Below are positions 53,440-64,000 of a stretch of 64,000 nt of DNA, piece after piece. Positions within the stretch are counted from its first letter, which is position 1; every line of letters begins with the position of its first letter. The notes below the pieces were generated by a model, which did no database searches, was not told the DNA's origin, and saw nothing but the letters and a program-made list of their open reading frames with translations. A program made the translations under genes and the position numbers. The stretch comes from Puccinia triticina (taxonomy: Eukaryota; Basidiomycota; Pucciniomycetes; Pucciniales; Pucciniaceae): NCBI RefSeq assembly GCF_026914185.1, contig NC_070558.1, positions 4,774,001 to 4,838,000 on the forward strand. The letters run 5' to 3'.

Positions 53440-56400
53440 ATGCCTCCTCACCTTAGAAATGGCCGAGACCTCTCCGAAGAGCTCCGCCACCGGTACCGCC
53501 TTAGCCCAGCCGCCGAAGAACGGCTTCGAAGGGCTAGAAGCAGCCTTGCCACCTCTACAGGAGGATTTCCTCAAGCTCCCGGAAGAGGAGCCGCTCCCCC
53601 CAGATACCGGGATCCCTCCGGCTCTATACCAGCCGAGAGAAACGTCCATAGCTCTAGCGTCGAGCAGATCCACGCCGGTTCCACGGCCTGTCGACAGGGA
53701 ACAAATAGATTTGACGGTGAACCCTCCTCAGACGAGTCAGCCGCCCTCCCAGCCTATCAACCCAGAGGGCATGAGACCCACGGCGCCGTCCAATCTAGCC
53801 CTCCTTCCGTACACTCAGAGCCCTCGACGGGAAGCGTCCTCAGGACCCATGGACCTTATCCCGGAAGAGGAGGAGTTATCCAGCCTCATCAGTATGTTCA
53901 ACGAACAATTCGACCTTTTTGTCCGCGCCAGGGAAGCGCAGAACATATTAACTATGAGGCGTCTCCTCTCCCAAGCCTCAATGACCCAAGAAATGATCAT
54001 AGATCTGGTTGGGAGGAACGACGGGATACGCCTGTGTCAGGATTGGATCCCCAGAGAGGAACTCAACAATCTAGAAATATCTCTGACGCGCCAGAACAAC
54101 GGCAACGGGCCGCCGAACTCGACCGCGCTACAAATCCGAGCTCCTTCGCAGCTAGCAATGATACCGCACGCCAGCCAACAGCCTTTACTAGTCACGCCGA
54201 CTCCAGAGCCTATGGGTTTTCAGCACCGAGCCTTGGCGCAGGAGTTCCAGGCTCCTATCCTTCCCAATCTTCCAGAATCCCGTCCACAGACGCAGCCTCA
54301 AATGCGCCCAGAGAATCAGAACTACCAAGGAACTCCCTTGCCGCCGCCACAACCGCCGCAGACGCTCCAAGCGAGGCAGCCACCAGCTTCTATACCGCGA
54401 GAGGTGGTTCAATTATTCCGCCCCAGCCCGCATCTGCAAACTGGCGGCTACAATCCACCCCATTATCCGCAAATGCCGCAAGAATTCGCAGGCCACAACC
54501 CCCCTCCTCCTCAAAACAACTGGAGAGGATCAGGGAGGAACTGGAGACGCCCTCAGGACGACACTCAGAGAGTTCTAGAAATAGGAGAATACTTGATGAG
54601 AGCCACACGAGGAGTGAGGAGAGGCTATGGACGAGGGAGAGCCAGAGGGAGAGGCCCTTATTAGATGAATCTTTACCTAAAAGTTCCTTAAGTAGTGATT
54701 CACCACTAGGCCTCAGTTTAGATATTGATAATCTCTCTGATCCTTCAAATAGAGAATTTTTTCTCAATAATCTTAACTCTGAAATGTCTAGAAATGGCCC
54801 CTTGTTTCTAGAAGAAAAATTACAAGTATTGTTCTCCAAATTTCTCTCTGAATTATCTGGTACTGTTGAAACCATTCCTGGTACTCTTCTTGAATCTTGT
54901 GTCAGCAATTTTAAAGATGTCCTGAATCATTCCATTCTTGATCTATTTAAAAATGAATTCATTCCCCTTTTGCTTGATCAAATCCTGAACAACATAGGAG
55001 AAAGTGCCAGAGAGAAATCCACAGTGAATAACAATGTGTTAGAACAACTGAAGAAACACATAGATGATAAGTTTGAGACAGTTCAAGATTTGATTCTGGT
55101 AAATGAATCACAATGTCATTCTAACATGGATACAATTGGCCAAAATCTGAAAGATTTTGAAGAGAAAGTGAGCAACAATCTTACTTCCATTGATAATCAG
55201 ATCAATGACCTTCATGCCAATGAGCACAACAGGTTTGAACAATCTAAGAGAAGATTCAGTGACATATCTTCTGTAGTAAACACCGTGAGCTCAAAGCTGG
55301 ATTCCGTGTTAATACCAGATGACAGAGACCAACCCCCTCATCTCTTGTACAATAATCCCTTCCAGAATGTCCACCATGAGCAACAACAGGAACACAGACC
55401 AACTCCTCCTGTTCTTACTCCTGAACCACAGAGACCACCAAGAGATCACTTTCCTAAGCCTGCTAGCAATACTCCTGATACTAAGACCCAAGAGGAATTC
55501 CCCTACATTGATCATGGAGCTATAGACTTTGAAATGAGGAAAGAACTGTGGAAAGGTATCCCCAAAAATGGAGACTGGGAGAAATTCTCTGGAGAATTGC
55601 CTTACAATCATGAACTTTGGATTAAAAATACTGATATCCTGGTTAGAGACTACTTGATGCTGGATAACATGATAATCAGTAGATTAACAATCTTGTTAAC
55701 TGACACTGCAAGGAATTGGTACCTAGGCATCAGAGATGAGTATGGAAACAAATCTTGGGCTTGGTGGAAGAATGCCATCAGAAATAAGTTTGGCACTGAG
55801 AACTGGAAATGGAAAATGCAACAAGAGTTTGAGAATGATCACTTTGCCTATGACGGGAGGAAAATCCATAAATGGTTTGGTAATCAGAGAGAAAGACTGA
55901 AAGCTTATCAACCTGAACTCAGTCAGTACCTTATTTGTGAGAAGATCTTAAAGCAGTGCCCTCCAAACCTTGAGCATGCTATTAAAAGCAGATACAAAAG
56001 AGATGCCACTGAAATGAGTTTTGAGGATATGGTTATAATTGCTGAAGAGGTCATAGACAGAGTCATGAAAAAGAACAAGCCTGTGACAAATAATTATAAC
56101 ACTCCAAACAGATCCCAATGGAGAAGCAATCCTGCCCCTGAGAAAACTGATAAGCCAACTGACTCCTCTGCCAAAAAGAATCCTGTCTCTGCCCCTGAGA
56201 AAGACAAACTTATATGCCATTTCTGTAAACAAACTGGTCACTTCTCCAGGGAATGCCCTAAGAAGAAGAACAGAATCAATAATGTAGGAATGGATGATGA
56301 TGATGATCCCAAGAGTGACAATGGAGAAGACCAAGGTGAACCACACAAGTCTGAATCAGAACTAGATGAAGAAGAAGAGAATCATAGAACCAATCACATG

Positions 56401-59400
56401 ATTCTTGCCATGGACAATGGAAATGGTGCCAATTATGATCCCTTAGTTGATTTTGACTTTGGAACACATGCTGTAGAGTGTGAGATAAACCAAGACTTCT
56501 CCATTGCTGAAATTCAAGCTGAAACTCATCAACCTCAGACCTGGGACAAATCCTGCCAGTCTTCCCACATAGAAGATGCTAGACTAATGAAATGCAAGCC
56601 TGATAGAGGAAAAGCTCATCTTACTGGAAAAGCAAATCTTACTACTGTCCTCATTGAATCCAGAGAACAATCATGTCTTCTTGATAGTGGAGCTTCTTGC
56701 TCAATCATCAGCAACAAATTGCTAGATTCTATATTACCAGAATGGGAAAACAAGCTCATGCCAATTAACCATGCTAAATTCCACAGCTGTAGTGACCAAT
56801 TACAGCCAATGGGCATAATAGAAATGGCTTTGATTTTTCCTCACACTAAAGGTTCTATTAGAATTCTAACAGAATTTGTAGTCATGAAAAATGCAAGAAT
56901 TAACTATCTTATCCTTGGAAATGATTACATGTCTCTTTATGGCTTTGACATCACAAACAGCAAAGAGAGATTCTTTACCATTGGAAATGAGAACAAGAGG
57001 AAGAAATTCAGCTTTAAGTCTCATCATCTGGAGAAAATGAGCCCTTCTAATGAAATTTCTGCTGTAAAGAAGTCCCATCCTCAACTGCAGAAATTTATTA
57101 CAGAAGAACTCTGTGAAGCCAAATTCAGTGATAAGTTGACTATTGAGCAAAAGGAGAAACTGTTTGAGGTCCTCTACAATAACAACCTTGCCTTCTCCAA
57201 CACCAATCAGCCCCTTGGTGCCATTAAGGGTCATGAAGTTCATATCAAGTTGACAACTGAGAGACCTTACCCTCCTCTCCTCAGAAGACCTCCTTATCCT
57301 GCCAGCCCCAAAAGCAGAGAAGCTCTTGAGCAACACATTGAAGAGCTAGTAAAACTGAATGTTCTAAGGAAAGTTGGTCATAATGAAGTAGTTGAGATCA
57401 CTACTCCTGTGATCATTGCCTGGCACAATGGAAAGTCCAGAATGGTAGGAGACTTCAGAGCTTTGAATTCCTACACTGCTTCAGACAGGTATCCCATTCC
57501 TAAGATCAGTGAGACTCTGAACAATCTGGCTAAAGCTAAGTACCTGACTAGCATGGATGTACTCAAAGGTTTTCACCAGAATGTCATTGCAGAAGATTCC
57601 AGACATCTACTCAGGATTATTATGCACAAAGGAATCTATGAGTACCTGAGAATGCCCTTTGGGATCAAGAATGCCCCCTCTCATTTCCAGAGAATGATGG
57701 ACATTGAATTCAGAAAGGAAATTGATGAGAAGTGGGCCATTATCTACATTGATGATATCATCATTATGTCCAACACTTGGGAGGAACACCTCAATAGGAT
57801 AGACAGGATCCTGAAAGTTGTTATTAACATGAACATGAAAATCTCCTTGAAGAAGTGTAACTTTGGATTCGATCAGATCAAAGCTCTAGGTCATCTTGTT
57901 TCTGGTATTGCCATAGGAATAGACCAGAATAAAGTAGCTGCTGTTCTCCAAAAGCCTGTGCCTAGTAATAGGAAAGAAATGCAATCATTTCTTGGTTTTG
58001 CTGGCTACTACCGACAACACATTGAGAAGTTTGCAGAGATAGCAAAACCTCTGACTGAACTGACAAGGATTGATGTCATATATGAGATGACTCATCATAG
58101 AATAGTAGCCTACAACTTGTTAAAAGAGAAACTGACCACAGCTCCATTGCTACTGTTTCCTGACTGGGCCCATCCCTTCACACTATATGTAGATGCTAGC
58201 ATGACTGGTCTAGGTGCTGCTTTACATCAAGTCCAAGTCATTGATGGAGTGAGAAAAGAAGGACCCATTGTTTTCATATCCAGACAACTGAAGGACAGTG
58301 AAACAAGATATGGTGCTAGTCAACTTGAATGCTTATGTCTGGTCTGGGCCCTGGAAAAACTCCATTACTACTTAGATGACAGTGTCTTTCATGTTGTAAC
58401 AGACTGCACAGCTTTGAGATCACTGCTGAACATGAAGACTCCCAATAGACATATGCTCAGGTGGCAGATTGCTATTCAGGAATACAGAGGCAATATGACC
58501 ATAATCCACAGAGATGGGAATATTCACAAGAATGCTGATGGACTGAGCAGATGGGCTTTGCCAAATGATCCTAGTAACCCTGCTTATGACCCAGAAGACA
58601 AGGATGATGATAGATTCCCCATCATGGGCATACATGTTTCCACTTTCAAGAATGAGTTCTTTGACTCAGTGAGAGAAGGCTACAAGCAAGACAAGAACAC
58701 TACCATATTATCTGAACTTTTGTTGAAAGATGCTAAAGATGCCCAGCTGAAAAATTCCTTACAAGATCCTTGGAGAAAGCTATATGATGAAGGAAGGTTC
58801 TCTATATTTGATGGCCTCATCTACTTCAGAGAGAAACACAACTCTGTCCTAGTCCTAGCTGACAAAGAAAGTATCAACACCATCTTGCATGAATGCCATG
58901 ACAGTGTCTACTCAGGTCATTTTTCTGAAGACAGGACTTTAGAAAAAGTAGCTGATACTGCTTGGTGGGCTAACTGGAAACAAGACACTGGTGAATACTG
59001 CTCTTCCTGTGATAGATGCCAGAAAGCAAATAAAGCCACAGGCAAAAGATTTGGACTGCTCATGAAAATTGAAGAACCTTCAAAACCATGGGATGTTATT
59101 AACATGGATTGGGTAACTTCTTTGTCCCCTGGAGGAGCAGCTAGTTTCAATGCTTGTCTGGTAATAGTGGACAGATACTCTAAGACCCCTATATTTGTAC
59201 CCTGCTTCAAGGATGACTCTGCTATGGACACTGCCATACTGTTTTGGAACAGAGTAATGCCTAGGACTGGCATCCCCAGAATCATCATCTCTGATAGAGA
59301 CCCTAAGTTCACATCTGAATTCTGGACTGGTTTACATAGTATGCTGGGAACAAAACTCTCCTTCTCCACTGCTTACCACCCTCAGACTGATGGATTAGCT

Positions 59401-60219
59401 GAGAGGATGATTCAAACACTTGAAGATATGATCAGGAGGTTTTGTGCATATGGTCTAGAATTCAAAGACAATGATGGTTACACTCATGATTGGGTTTCAC
59501 TTCTACCAATCCTTGAGTTAGCTTACTGCACCAGCATACATTCAACCACTGGAAAACCTCCTGCCATCCTGGAAAAAGGCTGGATCCCAAACCTTCCCAG
59601 AAATTTCTTGAAGCAAGACTCTGTAGACATTCATCCTACTGCTCTTGCTTATGGAAAGATCTTTGAGAAAGCCAGAAAACATGCTGAGCAATGCATAACA
59701 GAAGCTACATCCTACAACAAAGAAAGATGGGACAAGAGTCACAAAGAACCATCTTTTAAAGTTGGTGATAAAGTCCTAATATCCACAGCAAACTTCAACA
59801 ACCTGTCTGGCCCTAAGAAGATGAGAGACTCCTTCACTGGACCATTCCTTGTGAAAGCTTTACATGGGAAGAATGCTGTAGAAGTGATACTGACTGAAGA
59901 GTTTAGCAGGAAACATCCCACATTTCCTGTCAGCTTGGTGAAACCATACAAGGACCCCAATCCAGACAAGTTCCCTTTGAGACAAAAAGTCAAAGTTGTC
60001 ATTCCCCCTATGGATAAAACCCCTCAGAGTAAAGTCATACAAAAGATTCTCAGAGACAAGAGATTGAGAGTGGAAAACAGAGATGTTATGATGTACTTAG
60101 CTAGATACAAAGGTATGAGTGCTGATCATGATGAATGGCTCCTTGAGAAAGACATCCCAGACTCTGCTATCTTTCTCAGGAAATTCAGAAGTGACAAGAG
60201 GTCTAACCCTGTGGTTTAA
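53440..60219 (+). CDS. Gypsy B gag-pol polyprotein (2259 aa)
   Basis: One open frame from ATG 53440. The first ~408 residues overlap ORF1 in another frame. Then: helical gag (about 420-700), capsid-like Trp-rich block (about 690-880), zinc knuckle at 926-939 (C-H-F-C-x4-H-x4-C), acidic linker, protease D1082-S-G-A, reverse transcriptase with Y1436-I-D-D, RNase H with D1585, integrase zinc finger (H1820, H1827, C1857, C1860), catalytic D1890, D1952 and E1988 (35 residues between the last two), and a C-terminal chromodomain (about 2210-2250, Y-L-A-R-Y-K-G ... D-E-W-L). All key residues are present. Chromodomain plus gypsy order identifies a chromovirus; the domain likely directs integration to marked chromatin. 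The true start is uncertain because of ORF1. Confidence 0.93.
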   Translation: MPPHLRNGRDLSEELRHRYRLSPAAEERLRRARSSLATSTGGFPQAPGRGAAPPRYRDPSGSIPAERNVHSSSVEQIHAGSTACRQGTNRFDGEPSSDESAALPAYQPRGHETHGAVQSSPPSVHSEPSTGSVLRTHGPYPGRGGVIQPHQYVQRTIRPFCPRQGSAEHINYEASPLPSLNDPRNDHRSGWEERRDTPVSGLDPQRGTQQSRNISDAPEQRQRAAELDRATNPSSFAASNDTARQPTAFTSHADSRAYGFSAPSLGAGVPGSYPSQSSRIPSTDAASNAPRESELPRNSLAAATTAADAPSEAATSFYTARGGSIIPPQPASANWRLQSTPLSANAARIRRPQPPSSSKQLERIREELETPSGRHSESSRNRRILDESHTRSEERLWTRESQRERPLLDESLPKSSLSSDSPLGLSLDIDNLSDPSNREFFLNNLNSEMSRNGPLFLEEKLQVLFSKFLSELSGTVETIPGTLLESCVSNFKDVLNHSILDLFKNEFIPLLLDQILNNIGESAREKSTVNNNVLEQLKKHIDDKFETVQDLILVNESQCHSNMDTIGQNLKDFEEKVSNNLTSIDNQINDLHANEHNRFEQSKRRFSDISSVVNTVSSKLDSVLIPDDRDQPPHLLYNNPFQNVHHEQQQEHRPTPPVLTPEPQRPPRDHFPKPASNTPDTKTQEEFPYIDHGAIDFEMRKELWKGIPKNGDWEKFSGELPYNHELWIKNTDILVRDYLMLDNMIISRLTILLTDTARNWYLGIRDEYGNKSWAWWKNAIRNKFGTENWKWKMQQEFENDHFAYDGRKIHKWFGNQRERLKAYQPELSQYLICEKILKQCPPNLEHAIKSRYKRDATEMSFEDMVIIAEEVIDRVMKKNKPVTNNYNTPNRSQWRSNPAPEKTDKPTDSSAKKNPVSAPEKDKLICHFCKQTGHFSRECPKKKNRINNVGMDDDDDPKSDNGEDQGEPHKSESELDEEEENHRTNHMILAMDNGNGANYDPLVDFDFGTHAVECEINQDFSIAEIQAETHQPQTWDKSCQSSHIEDARLMKCKPDRGKAHLTGKANLTTVLIESREQSCLLDSGASCSIISNKLLDSILPEWENKLMPINHAKFHSCSDQLQPMGIIEMALIFPHTKGSIRILTEFVVMKNARINYLILGNDYMSLYGFDITNSKERFFTIGNENKRKKFSFKSHHLEKMSPSNEISAVKKSHPQLQKFITEELCEAKFSDKLTIEQKEKLFEVLYNNNLAFSNTNQPLGAIKGHEVHIKLTTERPYPPLLRRPPYPASPKSREALEQHIEELVKLNVLRKVGHNEVVEITTPVIIAWHNGKSRMVGDFRALNSYTASDRYPIPKISETLNNLAKAKYLTSMDVLKGFHQNVIAEDSRHLLRIIMHKGIYEYLRMPFGIKNAPSHFQRMMDIEFRKEIDEKWAIIYIDDIIIMSNTWEEHLNRIDRILKVVINMNMKISLKKCNFGFDQIKALGHLVSGIAIGIDQNKVAAVLQKPVPSNRKEMQSFLGFAGYYRQHIEKFAEIAKPLTELTRIDVIYEMTHHRIVAYNLLKEKLTTAPLLLFPDWAHPFTLYVDASMTGLGAALHQVQVIDGVRKEGPIVFISRQLKDSETRYGASQLECLCLVWALEKLHYYLDDSVFHVVTDCTALRSLLNMKTPNRHMLRWQIAIQEYRGNMTIIHRDGNIHKNADGLSRWALPNDPSNPAYDPEDKDDDRFPIMGIHVSTFKNEFFDSVREGYKQDKNTTILSELLLKDAKDAQLKNSLQDPWRKLYDEGRFSIFDGLIYFREKHNSVLVLADKESINTILHECHDSVYSGHFSEDRTLEKVADTAWWANWKQDTGEYCSSCDRCQKANKATGKRFGLLMKIEEPSKPWDVINMDWVTSLSPGGAASFNACLVIVDRYSKTPIFVPCFKDDSAMDTAILFWNRVMPRTGIPRIIISDRDPKFTSEFWTGLHSMLGTKLSFSTAYHPQTDGLAERMIQTLEDMIRRFCAYGLEFKDNDGYTHDWVSLLPILELAYCTSIHSTTGKPPAILEKGWIPNLPRNFLKQDSVDIHPTALAYGKIFEKARKHAEQCITEATSYNKERWDKSHKEPSFKVGDKVLISTANFNNLSGPKKMRDSFTGPFLVKALHGKNAVEVILTEEFSRKHPTFPVSLVKPYKDPNPDKFPLRQKVKVVIPPMDKTPQSKVIQKILRDKRLRVENRDVMMYLARYKGMSADHDEWLLEKDIPDSAIFLRKFRSDKRSNPVV
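53459..54664 (+). CDS. Gypsy B ORF1 (401 aa)
   Basis: It starts at an ATG with A at -3 (AGAAATGG), a better context than the ORF2 ATG 19 bases upstream. Residues about 140-210 form a helical block ([14 protein letters not shown], then [16 protein letters not shown]) shared with gypsy A. The middle is Pro/Gln rich, and the tail [13 protein letters not shown] is basic and probably binds RNA. The whole ORF overlaps ORF2, which lies in the -1 frame. It may be the N-terminal gag made alone, or joined to ORF2 by -1 frameshifting. No zinc knuckle; that is in ORF2. Confidence 0.7.
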   Translation: MAETSPKSSATGTALAQPPKNGFEGLEAALPPLQEDFLKLPEEEPLPPDTGIPPALYQPRETSIALASSRSTPVPRPVDREQIDLTVNPPQTSQPPSQPINPEGMRPTAPSNLALLPYTQSPRREASSGPMDLIPEEEELSSLISMFNEQFDLFVRAREAQNILTMRRLLSQASMTQEMIIDLVGRNDGIRLCQDWIPREELNNLEISLTRQNNGNGPPNSTALQIRAPSQLAMIPHASQQPLLVTPTPEPMGFQHRALAQEFQAPILPNLPESRPQTQPQMRPENQNYQGTPLPPPQPPQTLQARQPPASIPREVVQLFRPSPHLQTGGYNPPHYPQMPQEFAGHNPPPPQNNWRGSGRNWRRPQDDTQRVLEIGEYLMRATRGVRRGYGRGRARGRGPY

Positions 60220-60240
60220 TTTCTTACAGAAATCCAACCC

Positions 60241-60256
60241 TTTTGGTGGTAGGGAA
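60241..60256 (+). promoter_or_regulatory. Polypurine tract
   Basis: TTTTGGTGGTAGGGAA directly before the 3' LTR; conserved in gypsy A. It would prime plus-strand DNA synthesis. Confidence 0.7.
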
Positions 60257-61224
60257 TGTCAGCCTTAGAGTCATCACAGCTGACCTAAAAGCTGCCTGTT
60301 CTACCTTTGTTACATATAAATTACTTTATATCTTTTTCATCTTAAGAGATATCCCTGTTTTGACTTCATATTCTGTTTCCTCATGCAATTTTAACCCTAG
60401 TTACAACTTACCAATTCATTGTAACTATACTCCTTCCCTGAGTTACTGAGTTGTAGCGCCCTTGCGCAGTTGTGACGTGTCAGCGCTACTAGGCGCGCCA
60501 AACCACATGTACATATGTAAATTACATAAGCAAACTGTGAAAATTTTCGTAGTCAGGATCCCCCTTGCCTGAGGCGGATCCACAGACTTCAACACACCAG
60601 AACCACCACCCAGATAACTCCAGGATCACCACCAAAGAGCCTACTATACTCCCAGTATACCTACCGTCACAGGCGCCTAGGATATTGACAGTAAGTAACC
60701 TCTTTCACTGAACCTTGTTTATCTCAGAGGTACAACTCTGTGTCTTGCTGGATCTGCCTTTTCTTCTTGCTTTGCTTTCTCCTTGATCACAGGGCTGTCC
60801 CTCCATATCTATAGGCCTTTGCCTCCATCTTGATCACAGGGCTGTCCCTTCTTATCATCAGGCCTTTGCCTCAAAATCTAGGTTCAGGGCTGTCCCTCAG
60901 GTTTCCCATTAAGAACCTTGACTGTCCAGAGAGAAGTCTAAAAAACTGTGGCTGGATTAAGACTTATCTAATCCAGATACCCTCCTGAGAGGAAGCTGTA
61001 GCACTTCTTGCACAGATTAGCAGCACTCTTCTGAAGAGTAGCATTGCCAGTGGACGTGCATTCCCACTAGAATAACCTAGTACTTCTCTTCCTTCTTATC
61101 CTGCTTGGTTTCTCTCTCTCTTTCTCTTTTTCTATTATAGTTGTAATTTCTTTATCCCAAGAAATCCAACTATTGCCCCCCCATTTCTTGTGTCCTGCTG
61201 TCACTATAGAGACTCAGGCTCACA
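60257..61224 (+). repeat. Gypsy B 3' LTR
   Basis: Same length as, and by eye identical to, the 5' LTR. Confidence 0.95.
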
Positions 61225-61384
61225 CCAAACAAGTTTCTATTTTGGCTCGGGAGCTAAAAATCTCAATTGGGTTGCTATGTATGGCAACCCACTAGCAACT
61301 TGATAGCAACTTCCCCAAGCTCATGCCCCCCTCCCTACCCACCATCAGAAGTGCCTACAACTACAAACATGTATCCTCCACCAA

Positions 61385-62060
61385 ACTGGTCATCGAGAGC
61401 ACTGCAAGCTATTGATGACTGGCTGTCCTGCTAACTGTCTGCCCGGTCATCGAGAGCATCAAAAGCAATCAATGACCGGATACACATATAACCAACCATC
61501 GAGAATATCTCAAGCTCTTGATGACTGGCTATACTGGTCATCGAGAGCTTTCTCAATGACTGGCTATACTGGTCATCGAGAGCTTTCTCAAAGACTGGCT
61601 ATACTGGTGATTGAGAGCTCTCTCGATGACTGGGTATACCGGTCATTGAGAGCCCTCTTGATGACTGGATATACAGTCATCAAGAGCTCTCTCAATTGGT
61701 ATATACCAGTCATCGAGAGCTCTCTCAATGACTGGCTACACCGGTCATCAAGAGCATTAGAGCGTTCTCGATGACTGGCTACACCGGTCATCAAGAGCAT
61801 TCTCGATGACTGGCTACACTGGTCATTGAGAGCGTTCTCGATGACTGGCTATACCGTTCATCGAGAGAGCTCTTGATGACTGACTATACCGTTCATCAAG
61901 AGCTCTCTTGATGACTGGATATACAGTCATTGATCTCTCTCAATTGTCTATACCAGTCATCGAGAGCTTGGCAAGCCATTGATGACCGGCTATACCGGTC
62001 CTAGGGACCTTTGCAAGCTATTGCCGATTGGTGACTGGCTGTATTGTTCATTAGGTTCGT
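61385..62060. repeat. Hairpin satellite with GCTCTCGATGAC arms
   Basis: About 17 units of roughly 36 bp: CTCGATGACTGGCTATACTG, then GTCATCGAGAGC. Each unit can fold with a 9-12-bp stem. Outer arms vary together in several units (CTCGATGAC with GTCATCGAG, CTTGATGAC with GTCATCAAG). Confidence 0.88.
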
Positions 62061-62251
62061 TGTGACTCCATTTGATGACTTGGTCATCTTGGAGTGCTTC
62101 TGGATTATAGCAACCACGGGTGTGTGCCAGAGCCGCGCGGGTTGCTATATGCAAAAATTGAGTTGCCATCCCGGGGTTTTAGCAACCCGCTTTTACCTCC
62201 CCGGGTGGAGATGCTCTTAGAGTGCATCAGCAAAGCCACCTTGGCCTCTAG

Positions 62252-62334
62252 TAAAATCATAAAATCATAAAACTTTCAAGTGATGATTTCATATGTACCA
62301 TTCTAGAAATATTGCTCTGATTTGAGTGCTTGGG
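62252..62334 (-). mobile_element. MITE fragment right of Helitron 3
   Basis: TAAAATCATAAAATCATAAA onward continues the MITE from 45944, then loses similarity at about 62334 where the copia sequence begins. Confidence 0.85.
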
Positions 62335-62569
62335 TGGAACATACAGTTGCGTGCGGCATTCTACTGTACAGAGCTGCCTGCAAAACCTGTTGGGCTACGC
62401 GGGGGAAAACCGCGACTGGGTCGGGGGTCCAGCACTCAAGAGTACATTTTTGGAGTCTACAGAGTGTGTAGATTCCAAATCTAAAGTGGCAACCAATTTA
62501 GTCCAGCCAATTTTGATTTTTTTTTTGTTCACAGCCCATATTTTGCACCTCCCACCTCCTACTGTTCGG

Positions 62570-64000
62570 CTTCCGTCGCCCACCATGCCAGGACGCTCAT
62601 CCCCTCCGGCCCGCAGGTCTTCTCCGTCAATGACTATGTCACTCCCTTCCGCTCCGCCGCCCCATGCACTTGTCTCCCCTCAGGGGACTAATCCGAGGAC
62701 TGCGATATCACAACCACCAACACTCCCGCGTCCTGCAGAGGTTCCACTGCCCCCCTCCCCCCCTCCGGTCCCCTCTTCTCCGCCTGCCCGCCGTTCTGGT
62801 CGATCCAGACAAGCCCCCGAACGATATGGACATTGGTCTAAAGTCGCGGCTCCCTCGGAGGATGTCGACACACCCAAGACCTGGCGTCAGCTACAACGGT
62901 CGCCACACAAGGATAAATGGCTTAAAGCGGCATCTGAGGAATTCTCCTCTCTCCTGGGAATGGAGACATGGCGTCTGGTTCCGCGCCCCGAAAAGAGGCG
63001 TGTCATCAAATCTAAATGGGTATTTAAGGTCAAACGACGACCTGACAAGACTATCCAAAAGCTCAAGGCTTGATTAGTCGCAATGGGATATTCTCAGGTT
63101 CGTGGGATAGACTATGACGAGGTCTTCTCCCCAACGCTTCGTATGGAAACTTTCCGCTTGATATGTAGTCTTCTTGCCGTATGTCAATGGAAGGGGCGTC
63201 AAGTTGATTTCAAAACTGCTTTCTTGAATGGACATCTCGATGAACCAATTTACATGGAACAACCTGTTGGTTTTGAGGACCTCACCCGGCCCGACTTTGT
63301 CTGTGAAGTCACTCGTTCTCTTTATGGACTCAAACAATCCCCTCGCCAATGGAATCATGAGCTCCATGGTGCCCTTATTGATCTCGGTCTCTCTCAATCC
63401 CAGTACGACCCCACCCTCTATTTTCGCCTCGAAAACAAGAAGTTGGTCTGCGCGGTCACGGTTCACGTTGATGACCTTACGGTGGTGGGTGAACCGGATT
63501 CTGTGGACAATCTCATTTCCGCGCTTGGTTCTCGCTTCACTATTGGTTTGGACGAAGATCTGCATCACTTTCTTTCCATTAAAATCACAAGGGATGTTGA
63601 GAACCGTCTTATATACTTCTCTCAGTCTCACTATATTGAGGACCTCATTTCCCGTTTTCTCTGCGGCGACCTGATCTCTACCCCCACACCTACTGATGTG
63701 TCTTTCAAAGATCTTCGTCGTCGGAAACCCGATGAATCATCGTCTTCTGGCCCATATAATCAACTCATCGGATCTCTTCTCTGGGTCGCTCAATGCACCC
63801 GGCCGGACGTTTCATTTGCGGTGAACAAACTTTCACAATTCCTGAAGGATCCGTCTGAGGCGCATTGGGTAGCTGCGGTCAGAGTTCTTTGCTACCTGGC
63901 AACCACCAAACACCTCCGTCTCCGCCTTGGTGGTTCCGTCTCCTGTAGCGGGTTCTCAGATGCTGATTGGGCTGAGGATCGCGAAGACAGGCGGTCTACA
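62570..64000 (+). pseudogene. Ty1/copia reverse transcriptase, partial
   Basis: The frame (codon start at 63071) shows copia pol features: W-x-x-A-x-x-E-E-F-S-S-L-L-G-M-E-T-W, K-S-K-W-V-F-K-V-K, then a TGA at 63071-63073 where relatives have Arg (K-A-R-L-V-A), G-I-D-Y-D-E-V-F-S-P, catalytic D in V-D-F-K-T-A-F-L-N-G (63206), L-Y-G-L-K-Q-S, and V-H-V-D-D-L (Asp codons at 63470 and 63473). It runs toward RNase H (D-A-D-W-A-E) at the window edge. Integrase, protease and gag are not present upstream, where sequence is Pro/Ser rich. The CGA-to-TGA stop makes it a pseudogene unless it is read through. Confidence 0.88.

Larger units (their letters stand above)
51708..61224 (+). mobile_element. Ty3/gypsy element B, intact
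   Basis: LTRs 51708-52675 and 60257-61224 (968 bp each) show no difference by eye; target duplication CCAAA is at 51703-51707 and 61225-61229. Primer-site-like TGGGGGCCTCATCGGG follows the 5' LTR and TTGGTGGTAGGGAA precedes the 3' LTR. The polyprotein is uninterrupted. This is a very young and probably mobile copy, and the likely source type for the related solo LTR. Confidence 0.96.
51619..62216. mobile_element. TTA-flanked TIR element hosting gypsy B
   Basis: Left end GAGCATCTCCACCCGGGG and right end CCCCGGGTGGAGATGCTC are perfect inverted repeats, with TTA at 51616-51618 and 62217-62219. The ends match GAGCATCCACCC of 9669-10764. Without gypsy B it is about 1.08 kb, nearly the same as that element (1.096 kb), and it also carries a hairpin array. 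PIF/Harbinger-like by duplication; no transposase. Confidence 0.85.
45945..62251 (+). mobile_element. Helitron 3 with nested elements (16.3 kb)
   Basis: 5' end TCCAAGTTTATTAAAG at 45945 after A; 3' end CAGCAAAGCCACCTTGGCC, then TCTAG at 62251, then T. The MITE interrupted on the left resumes exactly at 62252, so the join A|T recreates the MITE seen at 11009-11202. This proves both ends. Nested inside are the foldback element, a Tourist-like MITE and the TTA element that contains gypsy B; removing them leaves about 4.8 kb. The 3' hairpin is weakened. No Rep/helicase motif found in what remains. Confidence 0.85.

Overview
The window looks like an accessory, transposon-saturated stretch of a large-genome basidiomycete, most likely a rust fungus (Pucciniales, Puccinia-like). 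This is an inference from three things: short spliceosomal introns with GTRAGT donors, small secreted Cys-rich and lineage-specific proteins of the kind rust genomes are full of, and a very high load of nested gypsy, copia, Helitron and TIR elements. Only three host-like genes can be supported: a helical protein of unknown function (8213-9504, minus), an 11-exon secreted or membrane protein (24422-27211, minus) and a small secreted Cys-rich protein (28286-28715, plus).

Layout. 1-3122: hAT-type debris and a short LTR element with a 5-bp ACCTC target duplication; its two LTRs carry one internal 326-bp segment in opposite orientations, and its 5' LTR is split by a hAT-type element. 3123-8212: no gene; hairpin minisatellite, a decayed Helitron end and a 1.1-kb TIR element. 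8213-9504: first gene. 9614-15919: a TA-flanked MITE split by two TTA/TAA-flanked elements and a Helitron. 15920-24117: palindromic and tandem repeats, then a probable Helitron carrying a gag-only copia element. 24422-28715: the two other genes. 30516-40063: minus-strand Ty3/gypsy chromovirus-type element broken by a hAT MITE. 41096-45766: minus Helitron with a gypsy solo LTR inside. 45945-62251: a plus Helitron holding a foldback element, a Tourist-like MITE and a satellite-carrying TIR element, which in turn contains an intact gypsy element (51708-61224). 62570-64000: decayed copia reverse transcriptase running off the window.

Most of the structure comes from nested insertions whose target duplications can be read directly. 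The least expected items are: (i) a Helitron family (5' TCCAAGT, 3' GC hairpin plus CTAG) whose boundaries are proved by an empty site inside a MITE that has another copy in this window; (ii) palindromic minisatellites with a GACCGGTCAT core carried inside several unrelated TIR elements; (iii) a 326-bp flip between the LTRs of a single element; (iv) a gypsy gag region open in two frames in both copies. Genes within each retroelement act together (gag, protease, reverse transcriptase, RNase H, integrase, chromodomain). The host genes show no evidence of being co-regulated.
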